Below are positions 1 through 6,945 of a stretch of DNA of 9,128 nt, in pieces. Under the pieces are notes generated by a model. The model saw nothing but the letters and a program-made list of their open reading frames with translations. It made no database searches and was not told the origin of the DNA. Source of the DNA: Chlorobiota bacterium (GTDB taxonomy: Bacteria > Bacteroidota > Bacteroidia > Flavobacteriales > Flavobacteriaceae); contig JAADEB010000001.1 of the NCBI GenBank assembly GCA_013153655.1, forward strand, positions 1 to 9,128, given 5' to 3'. Position numbers and translations under genes: made by a program. The stretch's first letter is position 1, and each line of letters begins with the position of its first letter.

Positions 1-28
1 CGCGATTTATGTTCAAAAATGTTTCGCG
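1..28 (-). terminator. Possible hairpin after the DUF2853 gene, cut by window edge
   Basis: CGCGA (1-5) and TCGCG (24-28) are a 5-bp inverted repeat with an 18-nt loop, placed 2 nt after the DUF2853 stop. It could be the base of a terminator, but the loop is long and the downstream T-tract would be outside the window. Confidence 0.3.
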
Positions 29-30
29 AC

Positions 31-366
31 TTAGGCAAATTTGGCTTCTTTGCCCAATTCTTTTACCAGATAGTAATAGAAAGCCACGCGCATTTTTTGA
101 CGAATGTCTTTGAAGGCGTTGCAGGTTTTGTCCAAAACTTTTTGAATTTCTTTGGAATCGGTAACGCCCAATTTTTTCACGATGAAATTATCTTCCACAC
201 GTTTGAGTTCGGCTTCGTCACCGCACGAAACCAGCGAAGCGTCGCGCAGGTAGATGGAAGGTCCTTGCGATTTGGCAATAGCCCGCAGGAGGGTGTCATC
301 GGCCTTAACACCGACTTTGGCCAGTTGGTCGGCCGCTTTTTTTACAACATCGTCGAATTTGCTCAT
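31..366 (-). CDS. DUF2853 family small protein, function unknown
   Basis: The 111-residue product resembles the DUF2853 family (Pfam PF11015), small soluble bacterial proteins with no established function. Seen in the sequence: a lysine-rich, probably helical N-terminus; a conserved-looking central block at residues 35-48 (GPSIYLRDASLVSC); then FIVKKLGV at 61-68 and a helical C-terminal half ending in a YYY run at 97-99. There are two cysteines (48 and 82), no signal peptide and no membrane segment, so it should be cytoplasmic. The length fits the family. The start at 366 lies about 20 nt below a good Bacteroidota promoter, so the gene is probably transcribed on its own although hpf is only 64 nt upstream. 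The family assignment comes from remembered motif similarity and was not searched. Confidence 0.82.
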   Translation of the reverse strand: MSKFDDVVKKAADQLAKVGVKADDTLLRAIAKSQGPSIYLRDASLVSCGDEAELKRVEDNFIVKKLGVTDSKEIQKVLDKTCNAFKDIRQKMRVAFYYYLVKELGKEAKFA

Positions 367-392
367 AATAGTAAGTTTTTGAGTTATTGTTA

Positions 393-426
393 CAAATATA
401 TAAAATTTTTAATTCCGTCCGGCAAA
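393..426 (-). promoter_or_regulatory. Predicted promoter for the DUF2853 gene
   Basis: On the minus strand TATATTTG (393-400) matches the Bacteroidota -7 element TAnnTTTG exactly. A TTTG (423-426) lies 22 nt upstream as the -33 element, slightly longer than the usual spacing. The expected transcript would start near 386 and give a 5' leader of about 20 nt. The -33 element sits just past the hpf stop codon (431-433), so the promoter fills the hpf/DUF2853 gap. Confidence 0.7.
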
Positions 427-430
427 CGCT

Positions 431-727
431 TTACTTGCCCGTGCGTTTTTCTTTGTTCTTGCGCAACTGACGTTTGATGACGTCATACACCAAATCCGTG
501 GCTTTTTCAAAAGTTTCGGCATCGCGGGAAGCCACCAACGACTCACCCGCCACATGGATTTTTACTTCCACCGTCTTGTTGGCCTTTCCCGTATTGTTGA
601 CTTTCAGGTACACGTCGCCTTCCACAATACGATCGTTGAATTTTTCCAGGCGATCGAGTTTTTTTTGGATCAGTGCCAACAATTTTTGGTCGGCATCGAA
701 GTTAACGGCATGAAAATGTAATCTCAT
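431..727 (-). CDS. hpf: Ribosome hibernation promoting factor, short form (HPF/RaiA family)
   Basis: The 98-residue protein fits the short HPF/RaiA (S30AE) family. These bind the 30S decoding region in slow growth, block tRNA and mRNA sites and promote inactive ribosome dimers or protected monosomes. Seen here: an N-terminal strand (MRLHFHAVNFDA), a first helix rich in Lys (residues 14-30, ending in the typical KLDRLEKF), the central strands (VYLKVNN, VEVKIHV), the region around 60-70 (AGESLVASRDAE) and a basic C-terminal helix (VYDVIKRQLRKNKEK). It lacks the C-terminal dimerisation domain of long HPF. It starts 32 nt after the xerC-like stop, with no promoter visible in the gap, so co-transcription with xerC is likely. 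The TAA stop is at 431-433. No Shine-Dalgarno is present. Confidence 0.93.
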   Translation of the reverse strand: MRLHFHAVNFDADQKLLALIQKKLDRLEKFNDRIVEGDVYLKVNNTGKANKTVEVKIHVAGESLVASRDAETFEKATDLVYDVIKRQLRKNKEKRTGK

Positions 728-759
728 AGCTTTGGTTTTAAGGGTTAATAAAAAACGGA

Positions 760-1653
760 TTATTTCTTCCGGCTGCGCGGATGCGCGTTGCGGTACACTT
801 TTTGGAGTTCGGCCAGTCCGCTGTGAAGGTAATGTTGGGTGGCCGCCAGGCTGCCGTGTCCCAAGAGCTCCTTGATGGTGTTGAGGTCGGCTCCGCGGTT
901 GAGAATATGGGTGGCAAAACTGTGGCGAATCATGTGCGGACTGCGTTTTTCCTTGTTGCTTACCATGCTAATATAGCGATTTATCAGACGATAAACAAAC
1001 ATTTCATACAGTTTTCGGCCCGAATCGGTCAGGAATAAGGGTGCATCCGCCGGTTGCGGCCCGAATTTTGCGTCCCGGAAAGCTTCGTATTGCCGCAACG
1101 TACGGTCCAGGTCGGCCAAGAGTGGGATGCGGCGTTCTTTGTTGCCCTTGCCGGTTACGCGAATCAGCCCGGCGCTGCGGTCCACATCCCGGTTGCGCAA
1201 GCCGATCAATTCGGCCCGGCGCATGCCCGTGTCGTAGAAGGTTTGGATAACCGCCCTGTCGCGCCAGCCGGAAAAATCGTCCGGAAAAGGGAAATCTTCC
1301 AACAAAAAATTCATTTCTTTTTCCGACAAAGGCACCGAACGTGTCTTGGGAACCTTGATGCCTTTGAGCGGCGAGGCGGGATTGGCGGCGATGTTGCCCG
1401 TTTTGAAAAGAAATTTGTAGAAACTGCGCAAGGCCGTAAGCTTGCGGTTTACCGTGCGCGGCTTGCGTCCTTGGGATTGGAGCCAAACCAGCCAGCGGCG
1501 AATGTCTTTTGTTTCGGCCTCCGCTATTTTCTTGCGACGGACCTCGGCCAGGAAGGTTTCGAATTCCTTTAAATCGTTGGCGTAGGATTCGACGGTTTTC
1601 GGCGAATATTTACGCTCCTTGGCCAGGTAGGTGAGAAATCGGTCGATATACAT
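760..1653 (-). CDS. xerC: XerC/XerD-type tyrosine recombinase
   Basis: The 297-residue length and layout fit chromosomal Xer recombinases. These resolve chromosome dimers by strand exchange at dif through a covalent 3'-phosphotyrosine intermediate. Residues 1-85 form the SAM-like core-binding domain (YLAKERKYSPKTVESYANDL, then RTVNRKLTALRSFYKFL). Residues 107-290 are the catalytic domain with a full active site: Arg145 (DTGMRRAEL), Lys169 (TGKGNKERRIPL), His240 and Arg243 (SPHMIRHSFATH), His266 (LLGHGS) and nucleophile Tyr275 (TQHYLHS). Its position between rpsU and hpf is typical of Bacteroidota and argues for a housekeeping role rather than a mobile-element integrase. Sequence alone does not separate XerC from XerD, so the symbol is by convention. 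The start at 1653 lies 11 nt below a terminator hairpin that follows rpsU, which should keep expression low. Confidence 0.92.
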   Translation of the reverse strand: MYIDRFLTYLAKERKYSPKTVESYANDLKEFETFLAEVRRKKIAEAETKDIRRWLVWLQSQGRKPRTVNRKLTALRSFYKFLFKTGNIAANPASPLKGIKVPKTRSVPLSEKEMNFLLEDFPFPDDFSGWRDRAVIQTFYDTGMRRAELIGLRNRDVDRSAGLIRVTGKGNKERRIPLLADLDRTLRQYEAFRDAKFGPQPADAPLFLTDSGRKLYEMFVYRLINRYISMVSNKEKRSPHMIRHSFATHILNRGADLNTIKELLGHGSLAATQHYLHSGLAELQKVYRNAHPRSRKK

Positions 1654-1701
1654 ATATAAAATAAAAAAGCAGGACTAAATTAAAACATTAGCCCGGCTTT
1701 T
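1654..1701 (-). terminator. Intrinsic terminator after rpsU, abutting the xerC start
   Basis: The arms 1688-1701 and 1665-1678 pair at 13 of 14 positions (one mismatch, one G-T pair) around a 9-nt loop. On the minus strand the distal arm ends in GCTTTTTT and continues as ATTTTATAT. It starts 26 nt after the rpsU stop, and its U-rich tail ends next to the ATG of the xerC-like gene at 1653. It probably terminates most rpsU transcripts and lets some read through into xerC and hpf. Confidence 0.82.
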
Positions 1702-1727
1702 CCAAATCCTTGATGTCCGACGGAAGT

Positions 1728-1919
1728 TTATTCTTCCATCTGACGCTTCAACTCGCGATAACGTGCACGCAACAATTGCTGACGGCGTTTTACCGACGGC
1801 TTGGTGTAGTGCATACGTTCGCGAATTTCACGCATCGTTTTGGTGCGGTCGAATTTACGTTTGAAACGTTTCAACGCGCGATCGATGCTTTCGCCTTCTT
1901 TTACCGGTATAATCAACAT
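1728..1919 (-). CDS. rpsU: 30S ribosomal protein bS21
   Basis: The 63-residue, highly basic protein begins MLIIPVKEGESIDRALKRFK and continues with KFDRTKTMREIRER and KPSVKRRQQLLRARYRELKR, the usual bS21 pattern of a short strand followed by basic helices. It sits on the 30S platform near the 3' end of 16S rRNA. In Bacteroidota bS21 is known to help occlude the anti-Shine-Dalgarno tail. The frame stays open to 2009, but the 30 extra residues would be encoded across the promoter and do not look like bS21, so the start at 1919 is chosen. The leader is about 16 nt with no Shine-Dalgarno-like purine block. The gene has its own promoter upstream and a strong terminator downstream. Confidence 0.95.
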   Translation of the reverse strand: MLIIPVKEGESIDRALKRFKRKFDRTKTMREIRERMHYTKPSVKRRQQLLRARYRELKRQMEE

Positions 1920-1941
1920 AAGTTCAAATGTTTTGCGGGTG

Positions 1942-1971
1942 CAAATATACAACTTTTTTGAATCTAACCAA
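1942..1971 (-). promoter_or_regulatory. Predicted rpsU promoter
   Basis: On the minus strand TATATTTG (1942-1949) is an exact TAnnTTTG -7 element. TTG (1969-1971) lies 19 nt upstream as the -33 element, which is ideal Bacteroidota spacing. Transcription would start near 1935, about 16 nt before the rpsU ATG. The promoter begins right after the terminator of the efflux operon, so rpsU is insulated from it. Confidence 0.8.
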
Positions 1972-1987
1972 TCTATTGCATTTGGAT

Positions 1988-2025
1988 AAAAGAAAAAAGA
2001 GAGAGTCATATCAACCCTCTCTTTT
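1988..2025 (-). terminator. Intrinsic terminator of the efflux operon
   Basis: A perfect 9-bp stem (2017-2025 with 1995-2003; AAAAGAGAG against CTCTCTTTT) with a 13-nt loop is followed on the minus strand by TTCTTTT. It lies about 90 nt below the RND pump stop codon and 16 nt above the rpsU -33 element. The A-rich and T-rich arms are symmetric, so it could work in both directions, but there is no plus-strand gene to need that. Confidence 0.75.
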
Positions 2026-2085
2026 ACTCTTTTAGATAATTAAACAGGTAACAGTAATTAAGGAATTATAGCCTTGTCTTCGAAA

Positions 2086-2106
2086 TTAAATTTTTAGAAA
2101 ATTTAA
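2086..2106. repeat. All-A/T inverted repeat after the RND gene
   Basis: A perfect 9-bp palindrome (TTAAATTTT, loop TAG, AAAATTTAA) starts about 10 nt past the RND stop codon. It is made only of A and T, so it is a weak hairpin and may simply reflect the AT-rich 3' flank. The rest of 2026-2115 is AT-rich, with no gene or other structure that I can see. Confidence 0.35.
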
Positions 2107-2115
2107 AATTTTGAA

Positions 2116-5100
2116 TCACTTCTCTTTCTTCACCGTCTGTCCCGTATTCTTCATATAAATGTAAAACATCGACGGCACCACCACCAACGTCAGGAAGGTG
2201 GCAAAACTCAGGCCGTAGATCACCGCCCAGGCCAAAGGCCCCCAATAGGCTACGTTTTCGCCGCCCAAGTAGAAATTCGGTTCAAAATGTGTAAACAAAC
2301 CGATAAAATCCACATTCAGTCCAATGGCCAAGGGAATGAGGCCCAGCACCGTGGTAATGGCCGTGAGCAACACGGGACGCAACCTCGTACGCCCGGCTTC
2401 CACAATGGCTTCGCGTACCATGCGCACATCCGGTTTGGCGTCCTCCGGAAGACCGGCTTCCAGTTTCTTGCGCTTAATGGTCAACAAGGTGTAGTCGATA
2501 AGCACAATGGCGTTGTTCACCACAATGCCCGCCAATGAAATAATACCGATCATGGTCATCACCACGATAAAATCCGAACGCGTCAGAATCAAGCCCATCA
2601 GCACGCCGATCATACTCAGCAGCACCGTAATCATGATAATCACCGGCGTGGAAAGCGAATTGAATTGCGTCACCAAAATCAGGAAAATCATCAACACGGC
2701 CATAAGTAAGGCCTTGGACAGGAACGACATGTTCTTTTTCATTTCCTTTTGTTCGCCTTCGAAACTATAACGGATATCCGGCGGCATGGTGTAAGCATCC
2801 ATCAAATGGCCGATTTCCTGGACGATTTCGTTGGCGTTGTAACCTTCCAACACGTTGGACGAGAGCGTAATCACGCGTTTGAGGTCCTTACGCTTGATGG
2901 CGCTGAACGTGGCTTTGGATTTCATCTCGGCCACCGCCGATACCGGCACGCTTACCATTTTGCCGGTCTGTTGGTCGCGATATACGATGCGTTGGTCCAT
3001 AAGGCGATTGCGATCGTAGCGGTACAGGCTGTCGAGACGGACGTTGATAGGATAATCGTCGTCGCCCCATTTGTAGCTGTCCATTTCCTTGCCGTAAACG
3101 GCCGTACGAAGTTGCATGCCCACTTGGCCCGTACTGACGCCCAAGGCACCGGCTTTTTCTTTATCCACTTCGATTTCCAATTCCGGCTTGTTCTTGTCCA
3201 CATCGATTTGCAGATCTTCGATACCGGGAATATGCGCATTGTCGATATACTTCTTGATTTTAACGGCCTCGCCGAGCAATTTGTCGTAATCGTCGCCGGT
3301 GAGTTTCATCTCGATCGGCATGCCCATAGGCGGCTTGTGTTGGTCTTTGTCCACCGACACTTTGATGCCCGCATATCCGCGAATCAATTTGCGCAAATCG
3401 TTCATAATGGCCGAGGTACTCACGCCCCGCCGCTTGTCGAATTCCACAAAATCCACCATGATTTTGGCCTTGTTCGGCGTTTTTCCGCCCACAAAACTTT
3501 TGCGCGGATCGGCCGTTCCTTCGCCCACTTGTTCCACGATGGATTCCACCAGGTAATCGTAATGATGATCATGGAAATATTTGCGGACCTTTTCGGTCAC
3601 TTCTTTGGTAAATTCATTGACCTTTTCGATGTCGGTGGAAATGGGAAATTCGATATACACATACAACTGGTTCGGCTCGGTGTCAGGGAAGAAAGAGGTT
3701 TTGAGCGGAAACATTTTCAACAGGATAAACGAGAGAATCAGCAAAGCCACCGTGGAGAAAAAGATCAAATAATCGTTCTTGCCGCGTGTGGCAAAACGAA
3801 TGGTGTTGACATAAGCCCGTTCCAGCCAGGGAAGGAATTTTTCCTGAAACGAGCGGATGGCATCTTCCAACACGTAGCGGTACAACAATTTCCAAATCAC
3901 CACCATCACAAACCACAGTCCCAAAGCATTGAACAAACCGGCCAACGAAGGCTTATGGCGGCCCACCGTAAAGCGTAGTACAAAGAACACCACGGCCAAA
4001 AAGCCATACAAGGCGATTTTCTTGAAAAAGGCCGCATTACTCATTTCCTTGCCTTCCATGCGCATATAGAGGCTGGCCAATACGGGATTGATCACCAAGG
4101 CCACAAACAGCGACGAACTGAGCACCGTAATCAAAGTGATGGGAAGATATTGCATAAAGTTTCCGATCATGCCCGGCCAAAACGCCAAGGGAATAAAGGC
4201 TACCAAAGTGGTCGCCGTGGAAGCGATAATCGGCCAGGCCACTTCGCCCACCGCATACTTGGCCGATTCCAGCGGACCGAAACCTTCCTCACGATACCGG
4301 TAAATATTTTCCACAATCACAATGCCGTTGTCCACCAGCATGCCCAAAGCCAGCACCAAACCGAAAAGCACCATGGTGTTGAGCGTAATGCCGAACAAAT
4401 GCAAAATCAGAAACGACATGAGCATCGAAAGCGGAATGGCCAGGCCCACAAACAACGAGTTGCGGAAGCCCATAAAGAACATCAGTACGAGGATCACAAA
4501 CAACATGCCCATGATGATGCTGTTTTCCAGGTCCGACACCTGTTGGCGCGTTTTGTCCGACAGGTCGTTGGTGATGGTCACCTGGACATCCTTCGGCAGG
4601 TAAGTACGCTTGGCGCGCTCGATGATTTTTTCGATTTCGTCGGCCGCTTCCAGTTGGTTGGCGCCGCTTTGTTTTTTTATGTCGAGCATCACCACCGGAT
4701 CGCCGAATTGGCGTGCGTAGCTTTCGGCTTCCTTGGGACGGAAACGCACTTTGGCCACGTCTTTCAGGTAAGTTACCTTGTCCTTGGCCTTGCGAATGAT
4801 GATGTTGCGTATTTCGTCCAGGTTTTTGAAATCGCCGTTTACGCGGATATTGCGGCGGATGTCGCCTTCGCGGATTTCGCCGGCCGATACGCTCAGGTTG
4901 TTGTTCTTAATGGCATTTTCGATGTTATGAAACGAAATGTTGCGGCTGAGCATCTCGTTCAGGTCCACCGCCACTTCCACTTCTTTGTCCTGCACACCGC
5001 GAATGTCGGCGGCGGAAATTTGCGGCAATTGTTCGATTTCGTCTTGCAGTTTTTCGGCAAAATCTTCCAAGCGGTCCGGCGAATAATTTCCCGAAATATT

Positions 5101-5556
5101 GACGTTCATAATCGGTTTCATTTCCGAGAAATCCAATTTCATGGCCATGGGATCCGTAGGCACGTCCGAAGGCCAATCCTTGTCGCCGGTCACCTCGTCG
5201 ATTTTGTCCTTTACGTCGGCCAAGGCTTCGTCGGGATCCTTGTCGAATTTGAACTTGATGTCGATGCTCGAAAAACCGGATTTGGAAGTGGATTTGATCT
5301 CGTCCACGCCCTTGATTTTCTTGAATTCCAATTCCAAGGGATGTGTAATCAGGTTTTCGATGTCCTCGGCCGAGTTGCCCGGATACGGCGTGCTGACAAA
5401 CACTTCCGGTGCCGCCACGTCCGGGAACGATTCCCGCGGCATATCGATATAGGCATACATCCCGCCGATAATCAGGATGAGCATGATGACCTTTACCGTG
5501 TTGTAGTTTTTCAAGGCCCAATTGGTCAGGCCGAATTCTTTAAATATCTTTTTCAT
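2116..5556 (-). CDS. RND-family efflux pump permease, 1146 residues
   Basis: This is the inner-membrane, proton-driven pump of a tripartite exporter of the AcrB/MdtBC superfamily. Seen in order: TM1 (about 21-37); periplasmic porter and docking parts (about 40-340), starting with the typical PRESFPDVAAPEVFVSTPYPG; TM2-TM6 (about 345-498), including TM4 GMLVDNGIVIVEN at 405-417; an insert of about 95 residues with two extra hydrophobic segments (515-530 and 538-560); TM7 (596-615); a second periplasmic half (about 620-940); and TM8-TM12 (945-1135) with TM10 GIVVNNAIVLIDY at 1010-1022. AcrB's Asp407-Asp408 becomes Asp409-Asn410, and its Lys940 position is Asn1014. The length exceeds the usual 1030-1050 because of the TM6-TM7 insert and an aromatic loop near 1083-1106. 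The gene starts 27 nt after the adaptor stop and is the last gene of the operon. The sequence does not identify the substrate. Confidence 0.93.
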   Translation of the reverse strand: MKKIFKEFGLTNWALKNYNTVKVIMLILIIGGMYAYIDMPRESFPDVAAPEVFVSTPYPGNSAEDIENLITHPLELEFKKIKGVDEIKSTSKSGFSSIDIKFKFDKDPDEALADVKDKIDEVTGDKDWPSDVPTDPMAMKLDFSEMKPIMNVNISGNYSPDRLEDFAEKLQDEIEQLPQISAADIRGVQDKEVEVAVDLNEMLSRNISFHNIENAIKNNNLSVSAGEIREGDIRRNIRVNGDFKNLDEIRNIIIRKAKDKVTYLKDVAKVRFRPKEAESYARQFGDPVVMLDIKKQSGANQLEAADEIEKIIERAKRTYLPKDVQVTITNDLSDKTRQQVSDLENSIIMGMLFVILVLMFFMGFRNSLFVGLAIPLSMLMSFLILHLFGITLNTMVLFGLVLALGMLVDNGIVIVENIYRYREEGFGPLESAKYAVGEVAWPIIASTATTLVAFIPLAFWPGMIGNFMQYLPITLITVLSSSLFVALVINPVLASLYMRMEGKEMSNAAFFKKIALYGFLAVVFFVLRFTVGRHKPSLAGLFNALGLWFVMVVIWKLLYRYVLEDAIRSFQEKFLPWLERAYVNTIRFATRGKNDYLIFFSTVALLILSFILLKMFPLKTSFFPDTEPNQLYVYIEFPISTDIEKVNEFTKEVTEKVRKYFHDHHYDYLVESIVEQVGEGTADPRKSFVGGKTPNKAKIMVDFVEFDKRRGVSTSAIMNDLRKLIRGYAGIKVSVDKDQHKPPMGMPIEMKLTGDDYDKLLGEAVKIKKYIDNAHIPGIEDLQIDVDKNKPELEIEVDKEKAGALGVSTGQVGMQLRTAVYGKEMDSYKWGDDDYPINVRLDSLYRYDRNRLMDQRIVYRDQQTGKMVSVPVSAVAEMKSKATFSAIKRKDLKRVITLSSNVLEGYNANEIVQEIGHLMDAYTMPPDIRYSFEGEQKEMKKNMSFLSKALLMAVLMIFLILVTQFNSLSTPVIIMITVLLSMIGVLMGLILTRSDFIVVMTMIGIISLAGIVVNNAIVLIDYTLLTIKRKKLEAGLPEDAKPDVRMVREAIVEAGRTRLRPVLLTAITTVLGLIPLAIGLNVDFIGLFTHFEPNFYLGGENVAYWGPLAWAVIYGLSFATFLTLVVVPSMFYIYMKNTGQTVKKEK

Positions 5557-5583
5557 CGCTTGCTTGGCTTGTTTAAATGGAAA

Positions 5584-6768
5584 TTATTGTTCCTGCGTTT
5601 GCATCAACCGTACACGGTCGCCTTCGGTGAGGCCACGTGCGCCCGATACGGCTATGATGTCGCCCGCTTGCAGGCCGTCTTCGATCAATACACGGTTTTT
5701 GTAGATATCTCCCTGCTTCACGTAGCGGCGCTGTACTTGATAGACGCCTTCCTTGTCCGTAGGCACCAGAACAAACACATAGGTGCGCCCGTCGCGGTCT
5801 TCCATGATCAGGTCCGCCGGCAGAACGATAACGCCTTCGCGGCGGCTTTCCAATACTTTCATGTGTGCCGTCAGGTTCGGCCGGAGCAAGCCGTCTTTGT
5901 TGTCCAGGTAAATGCGTACTTTGTAGGTACGGTTGTTGGGATGGATAAAATTGGCCGTGTAGCCCACCTCGCCGTCCAATTCCTTGCCCAGTTCGGGAAA
6001 ATACAGGTGCACCGGCGTTCCTTTCCGGATTTTGGTCAAATATTTTTCCGATACGTCGGCTTCGGCATACACTTTGTCCAGGTTGACGATACGTGCCACG
6101 GGACGCACCGGTCCGGCCATTTCGCCTTCCTTGACCATAATATCGTCGATGGTGCCGGAGATAGGCGCCCGCACTTCGGCTTTTTTGAGGCGCGATTTCA
6201 AGGTAATCAGCTTGCGGTACAAGGCATCCTTGTTGGTACGCGCCTTCAAATAGGCCATTTCCGAACCGATTTTTTGATCCCACAACCGTTTCTGACGCGT
6301 ATAGGCGGCCAAAGCCAGTCGGTATTGCGTGCGCACCTCGCTCAATTGATTGCGCAACACCTTGTCGTCGATTTTCAGGATCAAGTCGCCTTTGCGCACT
6401 TTGTCGCCCGGTTTCTTGTAGATTTTGAGCACTTCGCCTTGAAATTCAGGCATCACGTTGATGTTGCCGTCGGATTGGATGTTGCCTTGCAATTCGATGT
6501 ATTTCACAAAAACATCCGGCCGCACCGTATCGGCTTCGATGTAAGGAATTTCGGCGGCGGCGGTATCTTTCAACTGCCTTTCCACCTTGACCAATTCCTT
6601 CTTCAAACTGTCGATTTGTTTTTTCAGGATTTTTCGTTTGGTCACCAAATCCGTTGCCGGCTGACGGGAGCCGTTCTTGCAGGCTCCCGCCATGAGCAAC
6701 GTCACCATAACAAAAATAAACCCAATATGATTCCTATGGCTTTTCATGTGTGTAAATATTTTTTTCAT
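5584..6768 (-). CDS. RND efflux periplasmic adaptor (membrane-fusion) lipoprotein
   Basis: The adaptor links the RND pump to the TolC-like channel. With the start at 6768 it has 394 residues: a positively charged N-terminus, a hydrophobic stretch (15-29) ending in a lipobox-like MAGAC with lipidated Cys30; a charged, probably coiled-coil segment (43-70); the first lipoyl half (about 104-135, GDKVRKGDLILKID); an alpha-helical hairpin (about 136-196); the second lipoyl half (197-230, VRAPISGTIDDIMVKEGE); then beta-barrel and membrane-proximal domains to the end (LTEGDRVRLM). A Met at 6747 is an equally possible start and gives a shorter signal peptide (22 residues before Cys). The frame is open up to 6825, but those extra codons read through a heptamer repeat, so I reject them. 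The stop is 27 nt before the pump. Confidence 0.92.
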   Translation of the reverse strand: MKKIFTHMKSHRNHIGFIFVMVTLLMAGACKNGSRQPATDLVTKRKILKKQIDSLKKELVKVERQLKDTAAAEIPYIEADTVRPDVFVKYIELQGNIQSDGNINVMPEFQGEVLKIYKKPGDKVRKGDLILKIDDKVLRNQLSEVRTQYRLALAAYTRQKRLWDQKIGSEMAYLKARTNKDALYRKLITLKSRLKKAEVRAPISGTIDDIMVKEGEMAGPVRPVARIVNLDKVYAEADVSEKYLTKIRKGTPVHLYFPELGKELDGEVGYTANFIHPNNRTYKVRIYLDNKDGLLRPNLTAHMKVLESRREGVIVLPADLIMEDRDGRTYVFVLVPTDKEGVYQVQRRYVKQGDIYKNRVLIEDGLQAGDIIAVSGARGLTEGDRVRLMQTQEQ

Positions 6769-6785
6769 TTGGTTTGATTTTTTTT

Positions 6786-6820
6786 GGTTTTGGGATTTAG
6801 GTTTTAGGTTTTGGGAATTT
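6786..6820. repeat. Degenerate heptamer array (GGTTTTA type)
   Basis: Five consecutive 7-mers read GGTTTTG, GGATTTA, GGTTTTA, GGTTTTG, GGAATTT on the plus strand. The tract lies just upstream of the adaptor start and accounts for the odd Gln/Lys/Asn-rich residues seen if that gene is extended to 6825. It superficially resembles telomere repeats but is far too short and degenerate for that. Confidence 0.75.
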
Positions 6821-6848
6821 GTCATTTCGAACGCATGTGAGAAATCTC
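6821..6848. repeat. Diverged half copy of the GTCATTCC palindrome
   Basis: This 28-nt block starts GTCATTTCGA and ends GAAATCTC. It is the same length as the left arm of the palindrome (6946-6973) and matches it at 22 of 28 positions by eye. The terminal stem changes from ATTCC/GGAAT to ATTTC/GAAAT, so a base pair is kept by changes on both sides. Confidence 0.75.
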
Positions 6849-6856
6849 TTTTTATT

Positions 6857-6880
6857 GTTAAACCGTTAAATCGTGCAATC
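6857..6880. repeat. Octamer tract, inverted relative to 7172-7239
   Basis: Three consecutive 8-mers read GTTAAACC, GTTAAATC, GTGCAATC. The first is the exact reverse complement of the GGTTTAAC unit in the array at 7172-7203, the second is one base and the third two bases from the complement of GATTCAAC. The two tracts therefore form a loose inverted repeat around the central palindrome. Confidence 0.65.
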
Positions 6881-6945
6881 GGTTATTTCATTGATTAATA
6901 TTTTATATGTCTTGATGATTTTTTTCATTTCATATTTTCCGTTTT

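Noticed and set aside
367..430. A tRNA gene between hpf and the DUF2853 gene, expected from Bacteroidota synteny
   Set aside because: The gap is only 64 nt, AT-rich and taken up by a promoter, with no cloverleaf or T-loop motif.
760..1653. An integrase marking a mobile island
   Set aside because: The gene lies in the housekeeping rpsU-hpf setting with no attachment repeats, cargo or tRNA target beside it. A chromosomal Xer role is more likely.
1920..2009. A 30-codon N-terminal extension of bS21
   Set aside because: The extension would be encoded across the rpsU promoter and the terminator tail, and the extra residues do not fit the bS21 family. The internal Met gives a normal protein.
2749..3978. 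A plus-strand open frame of 409 codons antisense to the pump
   Set aside because: It has the same codon-aligned antisense relation and composition, and no recognisable domain.
4150..6777. A plus-strand open frame of 875 codons antisense to the pump and adaptor
   Set aside because: It is codon-aligned with both minus-strand genes, so it stays open simply because those genes avoid TTA, CTA and TCA codons. Its product is His/Gln/Phe-rich with no family resemblance, and the minus-strand genes are clearly real.
6769..6825. A 19-codon N-terminal extension of the adaptor
   Set aside because: It translates a heptamer repeat and would put a long polar stretch before the lipoprotein signal peptide.
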